Source: Bacteroidota bacterium (GTDB lineage Bacteria > Bacteroidota > Bacteroidia > Chitinophagales > Chitinophagaceae). From it: a stretch of 64,000 bases of DNA. The position numbers and the translations under genes are program-made. Under the pieces are notes generated by a model. That model was given only the letters and a program-made list of their open reading frames with translations. It had not been told where the DNA came from and made no database searches. Location of the stretch: NCBI GenBank assembly GCA_023433345.1, contig JAEZDA010000122.1, positions 20,481-84,480 on the forward strand. Direction: 5' to 3'. This document shows, one piece after another, positions 23,572 to 32,218 of the stretch (positions are counted from its first letter, which is position 1; each line of letters starts with the position of its first letter).

Positions 23572-26003
23572 TTATTCCTTTTCAACGTTAGATAGTCCAG
23601 GTAATAAATTATCTTAAACGAAAGAACATTCTGATGCGGCTCCCTGACGATATTTTTTACATTTGAAAAATATTCTGATGTGGCGTTACCACCAAACAGT
23701 TCCGCTGCATTTTTCCAGGATATATTAATGAAACTTCCTTGTGCAAATTGCCAGGTATATATCATATCAATATTGAAAAAGTTAGCATTGTTGTCTGCGT
23801 TAACAGTTGATGGACCATCAAAAGGTTTAAGCTCACCATCTGGCTGCAAGGTGAAGTAATCTTTATAATGCACACTGCTCCAGTAATGGCGCGCCCTGAA
23901 AGTTAAGCCCATCTTTATATTGAAGTTATACTTCACGTTAAATGTGTTTTCAACGGTTTTCCTGTTTCTGAGCCCGAAAACCACACTGTCTCCCGGGGCT
24001 GCCGGCGTGTAAGCGTAACCGGTACCGTTAGTTTGTTTAGCGATATATGTATCGAGGCTTATGGTCAATTTATCATTAAACCTGTACCGGTTGTACAAAT
24101 AGGAATCGTATAGAAGGCTATTATATTCGCGAGATACTCTTGCTCCACCCGTCCAGCTTAAGCTATAACGGAATGCAGAATTCGAGTTATAAAAGCCACC
24201 TATTTTCCACGATGAGGGAATTCTGAAAAGGGCTCCCTTTTTTCTTGGCTCGTAAAAGTCCTGCTGATCCGGTGTATAATTTACATCAAGCCCGAAAGTC
24301 CATAATTTCTTATGCTGGCCATTCACGTAAAAACTCACGCTCTTACTTTGGTAACGCCTTGGAAGGTGCTGTTGGATGTAACTTGTGTTCAGCGATGCGG
24401 TGAGCCTGTTGTAAAAACTTTTCGGCTTATTCCATTTGTACCAAACGTTAGCGCTGTACCGTATAAAATTGTTATTATTGAAATAGCCGAGGTCGTTCTG
24501 TTCATAGGTTTCGTCGGCGAAATGACGGTTGACCTCAAAATTCAGCGGACCGCGAAATTTTCCGAAATTAAGTTCTGCCAAATTACCGCTTACGTTTTTC
24601 ACGAGGCTTTGCCCGGATAAATAGCTGTGTGCAAATTTTCCCCAGAAATTCCAGTTCACGTTTTTATCATACAGGTCCCACATCGCTGCCGTAACATTAG
24701 CATCATAGGTTGACCCATTTCTGATAACGCTTGTGTTCAGAAGCGAAACGCTGGAATTGTTTTTCATCGTTTTGTCAAGCGCTATAATGTTATAATTGGT
24801 AAGCGGGTCGGTTTCAATTTTAAAAGGTTTGCCATCAGGCGAAGAAAGCCTTGCGAATTGCGGACGTGTTACAGCGTTGAAAATGCCGATTCCCAAACCT
24901 TTCTGTGTACGCCCACTGAACTTGGTTGCATTTATAAGTTTTGTTTCCAACGGGTTTTCAAGCAGAACGGATCCGGTATCGAGGGCTGAATAAGGTTTAT
25001 TAAAGTTGACAGGCAATCCTCCGATTCTCCTGCTATAAAAGAAGTTTCCTTTATTAAAGAGTTCAGTGCCTTCTGTAAAAAAGGCCCGGTATTCATTGTA
25101 TCGAACTTCAAAGGGCGATAGATTAAGCACCTGGTTGTCGCTCTGAACCTGTCCGAAGTCAGGGATGAGTGTCATATCCAGAGTAAAGCCCCTGCTTACT
25201 CCGTATTTTACGTCCATGCCGCCATTAACTGATGTTGTGTTGGAGTTGCCATCAGCTTTTGGATTGTTACTTAAGTAAGAAGAAAAATATGGTGAGAAAG
25301 ATAATCTTAGGGGAGCCTTGATATCCCGAATGCCACTCCACAGGCCCGTTTGACTCATTATACCAAACTTGTTTGGGTCGATCGGGTTCCAGCTGACCTG
25401 GCGCCCCGATACCGTTCTGCGTCTCACAAAATTGATTCCCCAGTTTTGTTGTGGTTGTTCACTAAATCGTAATGCGCTGTATGGAATCATCATTTCGAAA
25501 GTCCAGCCTTCACTTGTTCTTTTGGTTGCCGTTCTGAAAACTGCACTCCAGCTCCCGTCTTCATTGCCCAGTGAATATTTGCAATCATATTGTTCGCCTA
25601 AAACTGTTACATAAAATCCTACTCCGTTTATCTGGTCCCTGTATGTATCGATCATTACACCGGCGAAATCGTTTATCCCAATCACGTCTCTTCCCACTAA
25701 TTCGGATGCTATAGAATCCTTGGGCTCCCGGCAGATTCCGGCAACATAAACAGCGTCGTCATTATACATTATTAAAAATGTGGTCCTGGAATTTTCATCT
25801 TCAAGCCTGCCAAAGGTTGGCCTTTGTTCAACCATATCTTCTATTCTGGAGGCCGTGCTCCATGCAGCGTCAGAAACATCACCGTCAATTGTTACGGGCA
25901 GTGCGGCTCGAACAGCGGGAATAAATTTCATCGTGTCCTTCTCCTGGGAAAAGGTTGTAACAGCGGTAACACTGAAAAAAATAAGGCTGAAGATCAACTT
26001 CAT
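23568..26003 (-). CDS. DUF5916 outer-membrane protein with a CBM9-like N-terminal domain
   Basis: 811 residues with a signal peptide (FSVTAVTTFSQ). Residues about 30-230 are a carbohydrate-binding family 9-like domain (ALPVTIDGDVSDAAW, WTFEMMIPYSALRF), and residues about 240-811 are an alternating-hydrophobic, aromatic-rich region typical of an outer-membrane beta-barrel, ending DYLTLKRNN. This is the DUF5916 architecture. It is probably an outer-membrane protein that binds a glycan or acts in envelope transport; the ligand is not known. The gene converges with the SRAP gene and shares four bases. Confidence 0.88.
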   Translation of the reverse strand: MKLIFSLIFFSVTAVTTFSQEKDTMKFIPAVRAALPVTIDGDVSDAAWSTASRIEDMVEQRPTFGRLEDENSRTTFLIMYNDDAVYVAGICREPKDSIASELVGRDVIGINDFAGVMIDTYRDQINGVGFYVTVLGEQYDCKYSLGNEDGSWSAVFRTATKRTSEGWTFEMMIPYSALRFSEQPQQNWGINFVRRRTVSGRQVSWNPIDPNKFGIMSQTGLWSGIRDIKAPLRLSFSPYFSSYLSNNPKADGNSNTTSVNGGMDVKYGVSRGFTLDMTLIPDFGQVQSDNQVLNLSPFEVRYNEYRAFFTEGTELFNKGNFFYSRRIGGLPVNFNKPYSALDTGSVLLENPLETKLINATKFSGRTQKGLGIGIFNAVTRPQFARLSSPDGKPFKIETDPLTNYNIIALDKTMKNNSSVSLLNTSVIRNGSTYDANVTAAMWDLYDKNVNWNFWGKFAHSYLSGQSLVKNVSGNLAELNFGKFRGPLNFEVNRHFADETYEQNDLGYFNNNNFIRYSANVWYKWNKPKSFYNRLTASLNTSYIQQHLPRRYQSKSVSFYVNGQHKKLWTFGLDVNYTPDQQDFYEPRKKGALFRIPSSWKIGGFYNSNSAFRYSLSWTGGARVSREYNSLLYDSYLYNRYRFNDKLTISLDTYIAKQTNGTGYAYTPAAPGDSVVFGLRNRKTVENTFNVKYNFNIKMGLTFRARHYWSSVHYKDYFTLQPDGELKPFDGPSTVNADNNANFFNIDMIYTWQFAQGSFINISWKNAAELFGGNATSEYFSNVKNIVREPHQNVLSFKIIYYLDYLTLKRNN

Positions 26004-26153
26004 TCAGAGATCATTTTGCGGATGTAAGCTAATCCGGTCAAAGCCGGCAAATTTGGTATATTCCATGAAAGGCAATTTCTGAATTTAGACCACAGGAAAT
26101 CAGGTGTGAAAAAAGGAACGGTTTATGTATGAGTAGCATGAAAACTTTTTCAA

Positions 26154-26450
26154 ATGACTACAAAGAAAATAATTGGATTGATGCTGGCCGGTGGAGCGGC
26201 TGTGGCTGTGTACAAACTCTACAACATGCCAAAGGAACAACGCAATGAAATGCTTGACAGCGTGAAAAGAGAAACGCTCGGCTTTCTGGAAAAAGCTGAG
26301 TCCAGTGTGGAGAAGGTACAACATTACATGGGACAGATAAGAGAAAAAGGCCAGGATGATTGGGTTGACAAAGCCTTAATTATTAAAAATATGCTGTCTG
26401 ACTTTTACAAGGGCGCAGGCGGAGAAAAACATCAGCCTGTTACATCCTAA
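26154..26450 (+). CDS. Small membrane-anchored protein (YtxH-like)
   Basis: 98 residues: a short N-terminal hydrophobic helix (KIIGLMLAGGAAVAVYKLY) followed by an amphipathic helical region rich in Lys, Glu and Gln (EQRNEMLDSVKRETLGFLEK). This resembles small YtxH-type proteins, but the family assignment is weak. It is monocistronic and followed by a strong hairpin at 26462. The downstream helices may form a coiled coil. Confidence 0.6.
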   Translation: MTTKKIIGLMLAGGAAVAVYKLYNMPKEQRNEMLDSVKRETLGFLEKAESSVEKVQHYMGQIREKGQDDWVDKALIIKNMLSDFYKGAGGEKHQPVTS

Positions 26451-26461
26451 GGTTCCCAAAT

Positions 26462-26497
26462 AACGAAGCGCATGCCTCACAGGTCATGCGCTTCGTT
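26462..26497. terminator. Strong hairpin between convergent genes
   Basis: A perfect 13-bp stem, AACGAAGCGCATG at 26462-26474 and its complement at 26485-26497, with a ten-base loop. It lies 12 bases after the 26154 gene and downstream of the convergent gene at 26574. A long T-tract is missing on the plus side. Confidence 0.65.
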
Positions 26498-26573
26498 CAA
26501 TATATAATACTTTGAGCAGGTTTGCTTCCAACTTCATCGATGAGAAGCGGAAATTGGAACGAGCCTTCACCCA

Positions 26574-26831
26574 TTAACCGAGTTGCTTTACAAGGAAGCT
26601 TTCAATCATGCTACACGGCACCATGAAGGGTTTCGTATGAACGTTCATTACCAGGGTTTGCCCGTTAACAGAGTAGGAGCCGGCAACACGGTTTCCAAAA
26701 ACACTAACGTCAAACTCTCCTCCATTGAGGTCGCCATCAAATGAGCCACCCTGGCTTTCAACAGCCTGTCTTGCTTTACCTAAAATAGTCTGGGGGTCAC
26801 CTGTAAACGGTACCGAAAAATCGCATGCCAT
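26574..26831 (-). CDS. Small protein of unknown function
   Basis: 85 residues. The pattern FDVSVFGNRVAGSYSVNGQTLVMNVHTKPF is beta-rich and ordered; there is no signal peptide or transmembrane segment, so it is likely cytoplasmic. I do not recognise a family, although the layout resembles small polyhydroxyalkanoate-system-like domains. It is separated from the upstream glycine-zipper lipoprotein gene by a terminator-like stem at 26849-26885, and a TATTTTTG promoter box lies 14 bases upstream of its start codon. Confidence 0.55.
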   Translation of the reverse strand: MACDFSVPFTGDPQTILGKARQAVESQGGSFDGDLNGGEFDVSVFGNRVAGSYSVNGQTLVMNVHTKPFMVPCSMIESFLVKQLG

Positions 26832-26845
26832 AGTTTTCTTTTTTA

Positions 26846-26853
26846 CAAAAATA
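26846..26853 (-). promoter_or_regulatory. Candidate -7 box for the 85-residue gene
   Basis: The minus strand reads TATTTTTG, an exact TAnnTTTG match, ending 14 bases before the ATG at 26831. It overlaps one arm of the terminator hairpin of the upstream gene. Confidence 0.35.
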
Positions 26854-26885
26854 AATACCCGTCCATTTCGAACAGGTATTTATTT
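26849..26885 (-). terminator. Rho-independent-like terminator after the glycine-zipper gene
   Basis: An 11-bp stem AAATAAATACC / GGTATTTATTT with a 15-base loop lies just after the stop at 26898, and on the minus strand it is followed by a T-rich stretch. Confidence 0.55.
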
Positions 26886-26897
26886 CATTCAATGTAT

Positions 26898-27359
26898 TTA
26901 ATTACGCGGACGAACTCTTCCATCTTTTCTGTCTTGCGAGCGGCCGATCACATAACCACCTCCTGCTCCCAGAACGCCACCGATGATTGCACCTTTGGCA
27001 TTTTTACCTATCACTGCACCGGCTGCAGCCCCGGCGACTCCGCCAATTACGGCCCCTTTCGCAGCTTTACTCCAACCTTCTTTCTGTTGCGCTGTTGTAC
27101 CTGCGCCGGAGGAGGTTGATGAACCAGTGTTATTGTATACAACAGGCGCTTGTTGACGCGGAGTATAAGACCTCCGGGGAGTTGTTCTTCTAACAGGTGC
27201 AACGGCCACTGGTGGCGCAACCACAGCGGTATCTGCAGCAACGTTTGTTAACGCTGTTGTATCTGTGAGGTACAAGATGTTTCTGGCATTGTCGTCCTTG
27301 CCGGTTTTGCAGGCTGCAAACACCGCGGTTATTGCAAGTAGAGTCAAAATCTTTTTCAT
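26898..27359 (-). CDS. Glycine-zipper lipoprotein
   Basis: 153 residues with a lipoprotein signal (AVFAACKTG, Cys16), a low-complexity Ala/Val/Pro/Arg-rich linker, and a C-terminal glycine-zipper membrane segment of repeated G/A-x3 pattern (AKGAVIGGVAGAAAGAVIG, then AKGAIIGGVLGAGGGYVIG). Glycine-zipper lipoproteins often insert in the outer membrane; this family is common in Bacteroidota. Function is otherwise unknown. It follows the Gmad2-domain lipoprotein gene but has a separate hairpin between them. Confidence 0.83.
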   Translation of the reverse strand: MKKILTLLAITAVFAACKTGKDDNARNILYLTDTTALTNVAADTAVVAPPVAVAPVRRTTPRRSYTPRQQAPVVYNNTGSSTSSGAGTTAQQKEGWSKAAKGAVIGGVAGAAAGAVIGKNAKGAIIGGVLGAGGGYVIGRSQDRKDGRVRPRN

Positions 27360-27386
27360 AGTTGCTGTTTTAATGATTTAAAAGAT

Positions 27387-27408
27387 GCAATTCCAATTTC
27401 GGAATTGC
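27387..27408. terminator. Hairpin between two lipoprotein genes
   Basis: A perfect 8-bp stem GCAATTCC / GGAATTGC with a six-base loop, 77 bases past the Gmad2 gene stop and 28 bases before the glycine-zipper start on the minus strand. It may be a terminator or a structure in the leader; the T-tract is weak. Confidence 0.4.
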
Positions 27409-27484
27409 TTTCGACCCCTATATCGTAAAACTGTGCCACAATGAATACAAGTTTTGAAACAATAGTTAAAACAAATTTTTGAAA

Positions 27485-27946
27485 TTAGAGGGGAAATTTC
27501 AGTACGCCCTGTGGTGAGCCGTCCTTTGCGCTTGATTCAAAGAGCAATACGTAGGTGCCGGAATGCCCGGCTGAGCCCGGAATAGCAATGTTAAAATCGA
27601 AATCTCCCCATTCCGGCGCACCGGCAGAAGTTGTATGAAACCCTTCATAAACTTTTTTTCCCTTGTCGTAAATGGCATAGCTGAGCGTGGCCTCGAATAT
27701 TCGTGCTTTTCCCGTAAGCCTTGCAGAATCGGCTGACAGCCGGGTTAAAATAACATCCTTAAAACGGTCGTTGAATTGGGGCAGGGATTGAATACCAGAA
27801 TTGGTTGTGTCTGCCTTTTTCTCAACTACCGTGTTATCGGTTTTTGCCAGGGTATCAATTGTATCTGCAGCCTCTGTGTTGGAAGATCGTTCTTTCTGCT
27901 GCCCGCAGCCAATGCCGATCAATATTATTAACAGAAACTTTTTCAC
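27485..27946 (-). CDS. Gmad2-domain lipoprotein
   Basis: 153 residues starting at GTG. A lipoprotein signal (IGIGCGQQ) is followed by an acidic spacer and a C-terminal immunoglobulin-like Gmad2 domain (LTGKARIFEATLSYAIYDKG, then GTYVLLFESSAKDGSP). Gmad2 is otherwise known from spore-germination proteins and probably mediates protein binding. The TATATTTG box at 27971-27978 lies 24 bases upstream of the GTG and fits its use as the start; the preceding YfcC gene ends there. Confidence 0.78.
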   Translation of the reverse strand: MKKFLLIILIGIGCGQQKERSSNTEAADTIDTLAKTDNTVVEKKADTTNSGIQSLPQFNDRFKDVILTRLSADSARLTGKARIFEATLSYAIYDKGKKVYEGFHTTSAGAPEWGDFDFNIAIPGSAGHSGTYVLLFESSAKDGSPQGVLKFPL

Positions 27947-27969
27947 CGTCTTTTATTTATTCCATCACA

Positions 27970-29463
27970 TCAAATATAGAGCCCGATTATCAGCACTATA
28001 GAGCAAAGAATAAAAAGCATAATCAGAAAAGGAGTGATGAAGCGAAGCCACGATTTCAAACTAACGTTTACCAACGCGAGAGAAGGGAGGATCAGGCCGG
28101 TGGGTGTGATGAAGCCCATGATTCCCATTCCAAAAAGATATGCATTAACAATTTCGCGCCCCGGCACATCTACCAAGGTAGCAAGTGAACCCATGATAGG
28201 CATTGTAAGCACTGCCATACCGGAGGAAGAAGAAATGAAAAGTGTAAATATCATATACATCACAAGCATCAAAACAATAAACACAAGCGGAGGCATGGTG
28301 TCGGCAAGATCGGCGGCGTAGAAGAGGATGCTGTCGGCAATTTTCCCTTCATTCAAAACAATTGTCACTCCCCTGGCAATGCCCACAATAAGTGCAACAC
28401 CAAGCATGCTTTGTGCTCCTGTAATAAATTGATCCACCCAGGTTTTCTCTTTCAGTTTTAGCAAAATGCCCATTAAGATAGAGGCACCAATAAACAAGGT
28501 TGTCATTTCAAGCAACCACCAATCCAGCGCTACAACCCCGGCCACCATTATGAGAAAGGTGAGAAGGAATACGATGTTCAGCATATTATTTCTTCGTGAA
28601 CTGTAAACGGGCTGGTCAGTGGAAACTGCCTGTATTGTGGGAGAAACGTTTCCATCGAATTTGTAAACCAGCGATGCGGCCGGGTTTGCTTTAACCTTGT
28701 TTGCATACTGCACTATATACCAAATGAACAGTGCAGTTGTTAATACAAACATCAAAAGCCGAACGTAGATTCCATCCGTCCAGTTCACCCCCGCAGCATT
28801 TGACGCAATAATGGTTGAAAAGGGATTTGTAAAAGAAGAGAGTGTTCCGAGCTGGGTTCCACCGAAGATAACGGCTACGGGTACGAGCAGATCGTAACCG
28901 GCTTTTAAAAATAGGGGAGTGATCACAGCATAAAAAACAAGTCCTTCTTCCGCCATTCCAAAAGATCCGCCGCCGAAAGAGAATAGAAACGTCATGATGA
29001 TGATCAGCCATGATTCATGTCCCTTCATTCTTAATGAAAGCGCCGTGAGACCCGCAACCATGGCCCCACTCTCATTAAAAATATGCATGAACCCCCCGAT
29101 AACAAGAATGAAAAATATTATGTCTATAGAATCGGAAACTCCTTTTATCGGCGCCTGCAAAACCTGCAACCAGCCTTGGTTTTCGGCCTCTGTTTTCTCA
29201 TAAGTTCCCGGAACGGAAACGGGTTTGCGAATTGAGCCGGAAGAAAAATTCTGGATCGGTATCCGGATGTTCAGGCTATCCAATGTTTGCTGAGATAAAG
29301 GCAATTCAGTTTCTCCTGCGGATGTTTTGTATCGAAACGTTTTCGTTTCCTCAACATATTCCAGCGTATGGTATTTGCCTGCAGGAATAAGCCAGGTAGC
29401 AACAGCCGCAATAATTATCACAAAGAAAAGAATGGTAATGGGTGTGGGTAGTTTCCTTCTCAT
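27970..29463 (-). CDS. YfcC-family membrane carrier
   Basis: 497 residues with about twelve transmembrane helices, beginning PTPITILFFVIIIAAVAT and including the family-typical GFMHIFNESGAMVAGL and FGGGSFGMAEEGLVFYAVIT segments. The YfcC family (C4-dicarboxylate/arginine-ornithine antiporter-like) transports amino or organic acids across the inner membrane; the substrate here cannot be read. It diverges from the DUF6155-like gene at 29522. Confidence 0.88.
   Translation of the reverse strand: MRRKLPTPITILFFVIIIAAVATWLIPAGKYHTLEYVEETKTFRYKTSAGETELPLSQQTLDSLNIRIPIQNFSSGSIRKPVSVPGTYEKTEAENQGWLQVLQAPIKGVSDSIDIIFFILVIGGFMHIFNESGAMVAGLTALSLRMKGHESWLIIIMTFLFSFGGGSFGMAEEGLVFYAVITPLFLKAGYDLLVPVAVIFGGTQLGTLSSFTNPFSTIIASNAAGVNWTDGIYVRLLMFVLTTALFIWYIVQYANKVKANPAASLVYKFDGNVSPTIQAVSTDQPVYSSRRNNMLNIVFLLTFLIMVAGVVALDWWLLEMTTLFIGASILMGILLKLKEKTWVDQFITGAQSMLGVALIVGIARGVTIVLNEGKIADSILFYAADLADTMPPLVFIVLMLVMYMIFTLFISSSSGMAVLTMPIMGSLATLVDVPGREIVNAYLFGMGIMGFITPTGLILPSLALVNVSLKSWLRFITPFLIMLFILCSIVLIIGLYI
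27971..27978 (-). promoter_or_regulatory. Candidate -7 box for the Gmad2 lipoprotein gene
   Basis: The minus strand reads TATATTTG, an exact consensus match, 24 bases upstream of the GTG start at 27946, embedded in the last codons and stop of the upstream YfcC gene. Confidence 0.45.
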
Positions 29464-29479
29464 CTGAACCGGAATGATT

Positions 29480-29487
29480 TACATTTG
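29480..29487 (+). promoter_or_regulatory. Candidate -7 box for the DUF6155-like gene
   Basis: TACATTTG is an exact TAnnTTTG match, ending 34 bases before the ATG at 29522, in the gap to the divergent YfcC gene. Confidence 0.4.
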
Positions 29488-29521
29488 GCTAAACTAATGA
29501 AATAACTTTCTACCGCAAAGA

Positions 29522-29998
29522 ATGAAGGCAGCAAGCATTAAGCAGATAAAAGACGAACTACAGCAACTGACACCGGGTGATCTTGTAAATATTTGTCTCA
29601 GGCTCTCAAAATTCAAAAAGGAGAACAAGGAACTGATCACTTATCTTCTTTTCGACGCCGGTAACGAAGGCGGTTATGTTGACGAAGTGAAAAATACGCT
29701 GGCGTCGGAATTCGAAAGTGTAAATACCAAATCACCTTATATCGCAAAAAAAAATCTCCGGAGAATAATAAGGCTTGGCAACAGGTTTATCAAGTATTCA
29801 GATGATCCGGAAACCCCGGTGCAGGTATTGCTCTTCATTTGCAAAGAAATGAACAGGCTTCCTTTAAATTTCACCAGGTCTGCTTCCCTTGTGAATATTG
29901 TTACCTCAACCCGAAATAAACTATTGAAACATATTGAGATCTTGCACGAAGATCTTCAATATGAATATAAAAAGGAGTTTCAAAAGCTGAACGACTAG
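29522..29998 (+). CDS. DUF6155-like helical protein
   Basis: 158 residues, almost entirely helical and without a signal peptide. The repeated pattern IKDELQQLTPGDLVNICLRL and YIAKKNLRRIIRLGNRFIKY fits a small cytoplasmic domain family annotated as DUF6155 in Bacteroidota; the assignment is from memory of the pattern. No function is known. The gene converges with msrA and overlaps its stop by four bases. Confidence 0.6.
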   Translation: MKAASIKQIKDELQQLTPGDLVNICLRLSKFKKENKELITYLLFDAGNEGGYVDEVKNTLASEFESVNTKSPYIAKKNLRRIIRLGNRFIKYSDDPETPVQVLLFICKEMNRLPLNFTRSASLVNIVTSTRNKLLKHIEILHEDLQYEYKKEFQKLND

Positions 29999-30633
29999 TT
30001 CGCAGTATCACTCTTCAACTTTCCTTTGTATTTTTTTCTGAACTCCTGGAAGTGAGGAAGCGAAACATTATTTATGTAGCTGTTATCAGGATTCTTTTTA
30101 ATGAAGTCCTGGTGGTATTCTTCTGCAGCATAAAAAGCAGTGAAAGGTTGTATCTCAGTTACGATTTCGTTAGGAAATTTTTTCTGGAAAGCTTGCTTCA
30201 ATTTCTCAAGTGTTTTCTTTTCTTCGGGAGTGCGATAGAATGCAATGGACCTGTATGAAGTGCCCTTGTCATTACCCTGCCGATTCAATGTAGTAGGATC
30301 GTGAGATTCAAAAAAAACTTCTGCTAATTCCTCAAAAGTGATCTTAGCGGGGTCGTAAATTATGCGGACCGTTTCTGCATGACCAGTATTTCCGGAACAC
30401 ACCTGCTCATAGGTGGGCGAAGCGGTTTTTCCACCGGAGTATCCAGACACTGCGTCGTGTACACCCTCAAGGCTTTGGAACACCAATTCTGTATGCCAAA
30501 AACATCCTTCTGCAAAGTAGGCCTGGCTTAATTGTGAATTGGAAGTTGTGTTTGCATTTTGCTGTATCCGGTTTTTCCTACTTTGCCCGCACGCACTTAC
30601 AGCGATCACCAGGAACATGAAAAGAAATTTCAT
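29995..30633 (-). CDS. msrA: Peptide methionine-S-sulfoxide reductase, lipoprotein form
   Basis: 212 residues. The first 15 residues are a lipoprotein signal (IAVSACGQ, Cys15), so this form is anchored in the envelope rather than cytoplasmic. The catalytic motif GCFWHTE gives Cys44, and the fold motifs SGYSGG, GHAETVRIIYDP and EYHQDFIKKNP match MsrA. It reduces methionine-S-sulfoxide in oxidised envelope proteins. It converges with the DUF6155-like gene, with a four-base overlap of the 3' ends. Confidence 0.95.
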   Translation of the reverse strand: MKFLFMFLVIAVSACGQSRKNRIQQNANTTSNSQLSQAYFAEGCFWHTELVFQSLEGVHDAVSGYSGGKTASPTYEQVCSGNTGHAETVRIIYDPAKITFEELAEVFFESHDPTTLNRQGNDKGTSYRSIAFYRTPEEKKTLEKLKQAFQKKFPNEIVTEIQPFTAFYAAEEYHQDFIKKNPDNSYINNVSLPHFQEFRKKYKGKLKSDTAN

Positions 30634-30829
30634 TTTCTAAAGGTACACAAAGCACCGGCTGGCGCACCGCAGTATGCTATCTTTTAACAAAAGAATGCCG
30701 GCATTTAAGGTGATTCCTGCAGGCTCAACCTGGCAGTTGCGAGTCTGCCAGATAAAATTCCCTTCATTCGATAACGGTGACAACTTTTTAAACTTTCCTT
30801 TTTGAAATGATCCTTCCATAAATTCGCGC

Positions 30830-32212
30830 ATGGCCACTTCGATAAAGGATTTTCAAAACATCTTTTTCATTGGAATCGCAGGCAGTGGAATGAGTGCGAT
30901 CGCACAATATCTTGCAGGGTCTGGAAAAGGTGTTAGCGGAAGCGACAGGAATTTTTCCGTTGGCAAGCAAGATGCAACGATTGAAATGCTGGAAGCTGCA
31001 GGAATTAAATGCTTTCCCCAGAACGGTTCAGGCATAACCGATAAAACGGAATTGGTGGTAGTATCCACAGCAATTGAATCTACAGTTGAGGAAGTTGTGA
31101 TTGCGCGGGAGAGAAATATACCGATCTTAAAAAGGAGTGAGGTGCTTGCAATGATCTCCAACTCAAAAAAGACAATAGCAATCGGCGGCACATCAGGAAA
31201 GAGCACCACTGCCGCTATGCTCTTCAGCATCCTGCAAAATAGCCACCCTCAACCCGGAATTATTACCGGCGCGGGCCTTATCAGTATAATTGAGCAGGGA
31301 AAGATCGGCAATGCGTGGGTTGGCGATGAGGATGGCTGGCTAATCATAGAGGCAGATGAAAGCGATGGTTCGATTGTGCTTTATGAGCCCGAGGTGGGGG
31401 TGTTACTTAATATAGACAAAGATCACCAGGAAGTGGAGGAACTTATCTCTCTCTTTACCACTTTCAAGCATCACACAAAAGAGCTTTTCATTTCTAACCA
31501 GGCAAATGCATTTTCGAGAGCTTTGTCCTCCGGCAGCGAGTTCGACTTTTCAGCTGATGCTGCTTATCCATCGGCATTTACCGGAAGTAATTTTAAACAG
31601 GAAGGCCGGAGAATATTTTTTAATGTGAATGACACCGGGTTTTCAGTTGAAGCGATAGGCATGCACAACATGGAGAATGCTTTGGCGGCTATTGCCGTTG
31701 CCTCGCAACTGGAAGTGCCTCCGGAAGATTGCGCGAAAGGTCTTGCAACTTATCGGGGGATCTATCGAAGGCACCAGTTCCTGGGGAAGAAAAATGGAGT
31801 GGAGGTAATTGACGACTTCGGGCACAACCCTGTTAAATGCGCTGCCTCCATCAAAGCCTGTCAGCCTCTTGCGCCGAAAGTTATCGCATGGTTTCAACCT
31901 CACGGTTACGGGCCCACGAAGTTTTTAAAGAAAGAATTTATTGATGAGATCAGCAGTGCACTTCGCCCAAATGATGAGATCTGGATGAGCGAAATTTACT
32001 ATGCAGGCGGAACGGCCGAAAAGAGCATCTCTGCCGCTGACCTTGTAAACGGTATGGCAGAAAAAGGTAAGAGGGCATTTTTCGTGGAAGATCGGAGAGA
32101 TCTTTTAAAAAGGATGCGACAGCACTTTACTGAGAATTGTGTGGTATTGTTGATGGGAGCACGCGATCCCGGATTGGCCGATTTTGCAAAACAATTTTAT
32201 GACGAAATATAA
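30830..32212 (+). CDS. Mur ligase family protein, MurC-like
   Basis: 460 residues with the three Mur ligase domains: an N-terminal Rossmann-like domain (FFIGIAGSGMSAIAQYLAGS, GSDRN), a central ATPase domain with the P-loop GGTSGKSTT and the Glu-containing EADESDG motif, and a C-terminal domain ending GARDPGLADFAKQF. It resembles UDP-N-acetylmuramate-alanine ligase, but the P-loop has Ser instead of the His usual for MurC (GTHGKTTT). It is not in a division-cell wall cluster. It may be a paralogue working on a different amino acid or a recycled peptide. hutI starts seven bases downstream, so the genes share an operon. Confidence 0.8.
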   Translation: MATSIKDFQNIFFIGIAGSGMSAIAQYLAGSGKGVSGSDRNFSVGKQDATIEMLEAAGIKCFPQNGSGITDKTELVVVSTAIESTVEEVVIARERNIPILKRSEVLAMISNSKKTIAIGGTSGKSTTAAMLFSILQNSHPQPGIITGAGLISIIEQGKIGNAWVGDEDGWLIIEADESDGSIVLYEPEVGVLLNIDKDHQEVEELISLFTTFKHHTKELFISNQANAFSRALSSGSEFDFSADAAYPSAFTGSNFKQEGRRIFFNVNDTGFSVEAIGMHNMENALAAIAVASQLEVPPEDCAKGLATYRGIYRRHQFLGKKNGVEVIDDFGHNPVKCAASIKACQPLAPKVIAWFQPHGYGPTKFLKKEFIDEISSALRPNDEIWMSEIYYAGGTAEKSISAADLVNGMAEKGKRAFFVEDRRDLLKRMRQHFTENCVVLLMGARDPGLADFAKQFYDEI

Positions 32213-32218
32213 ACGCTT

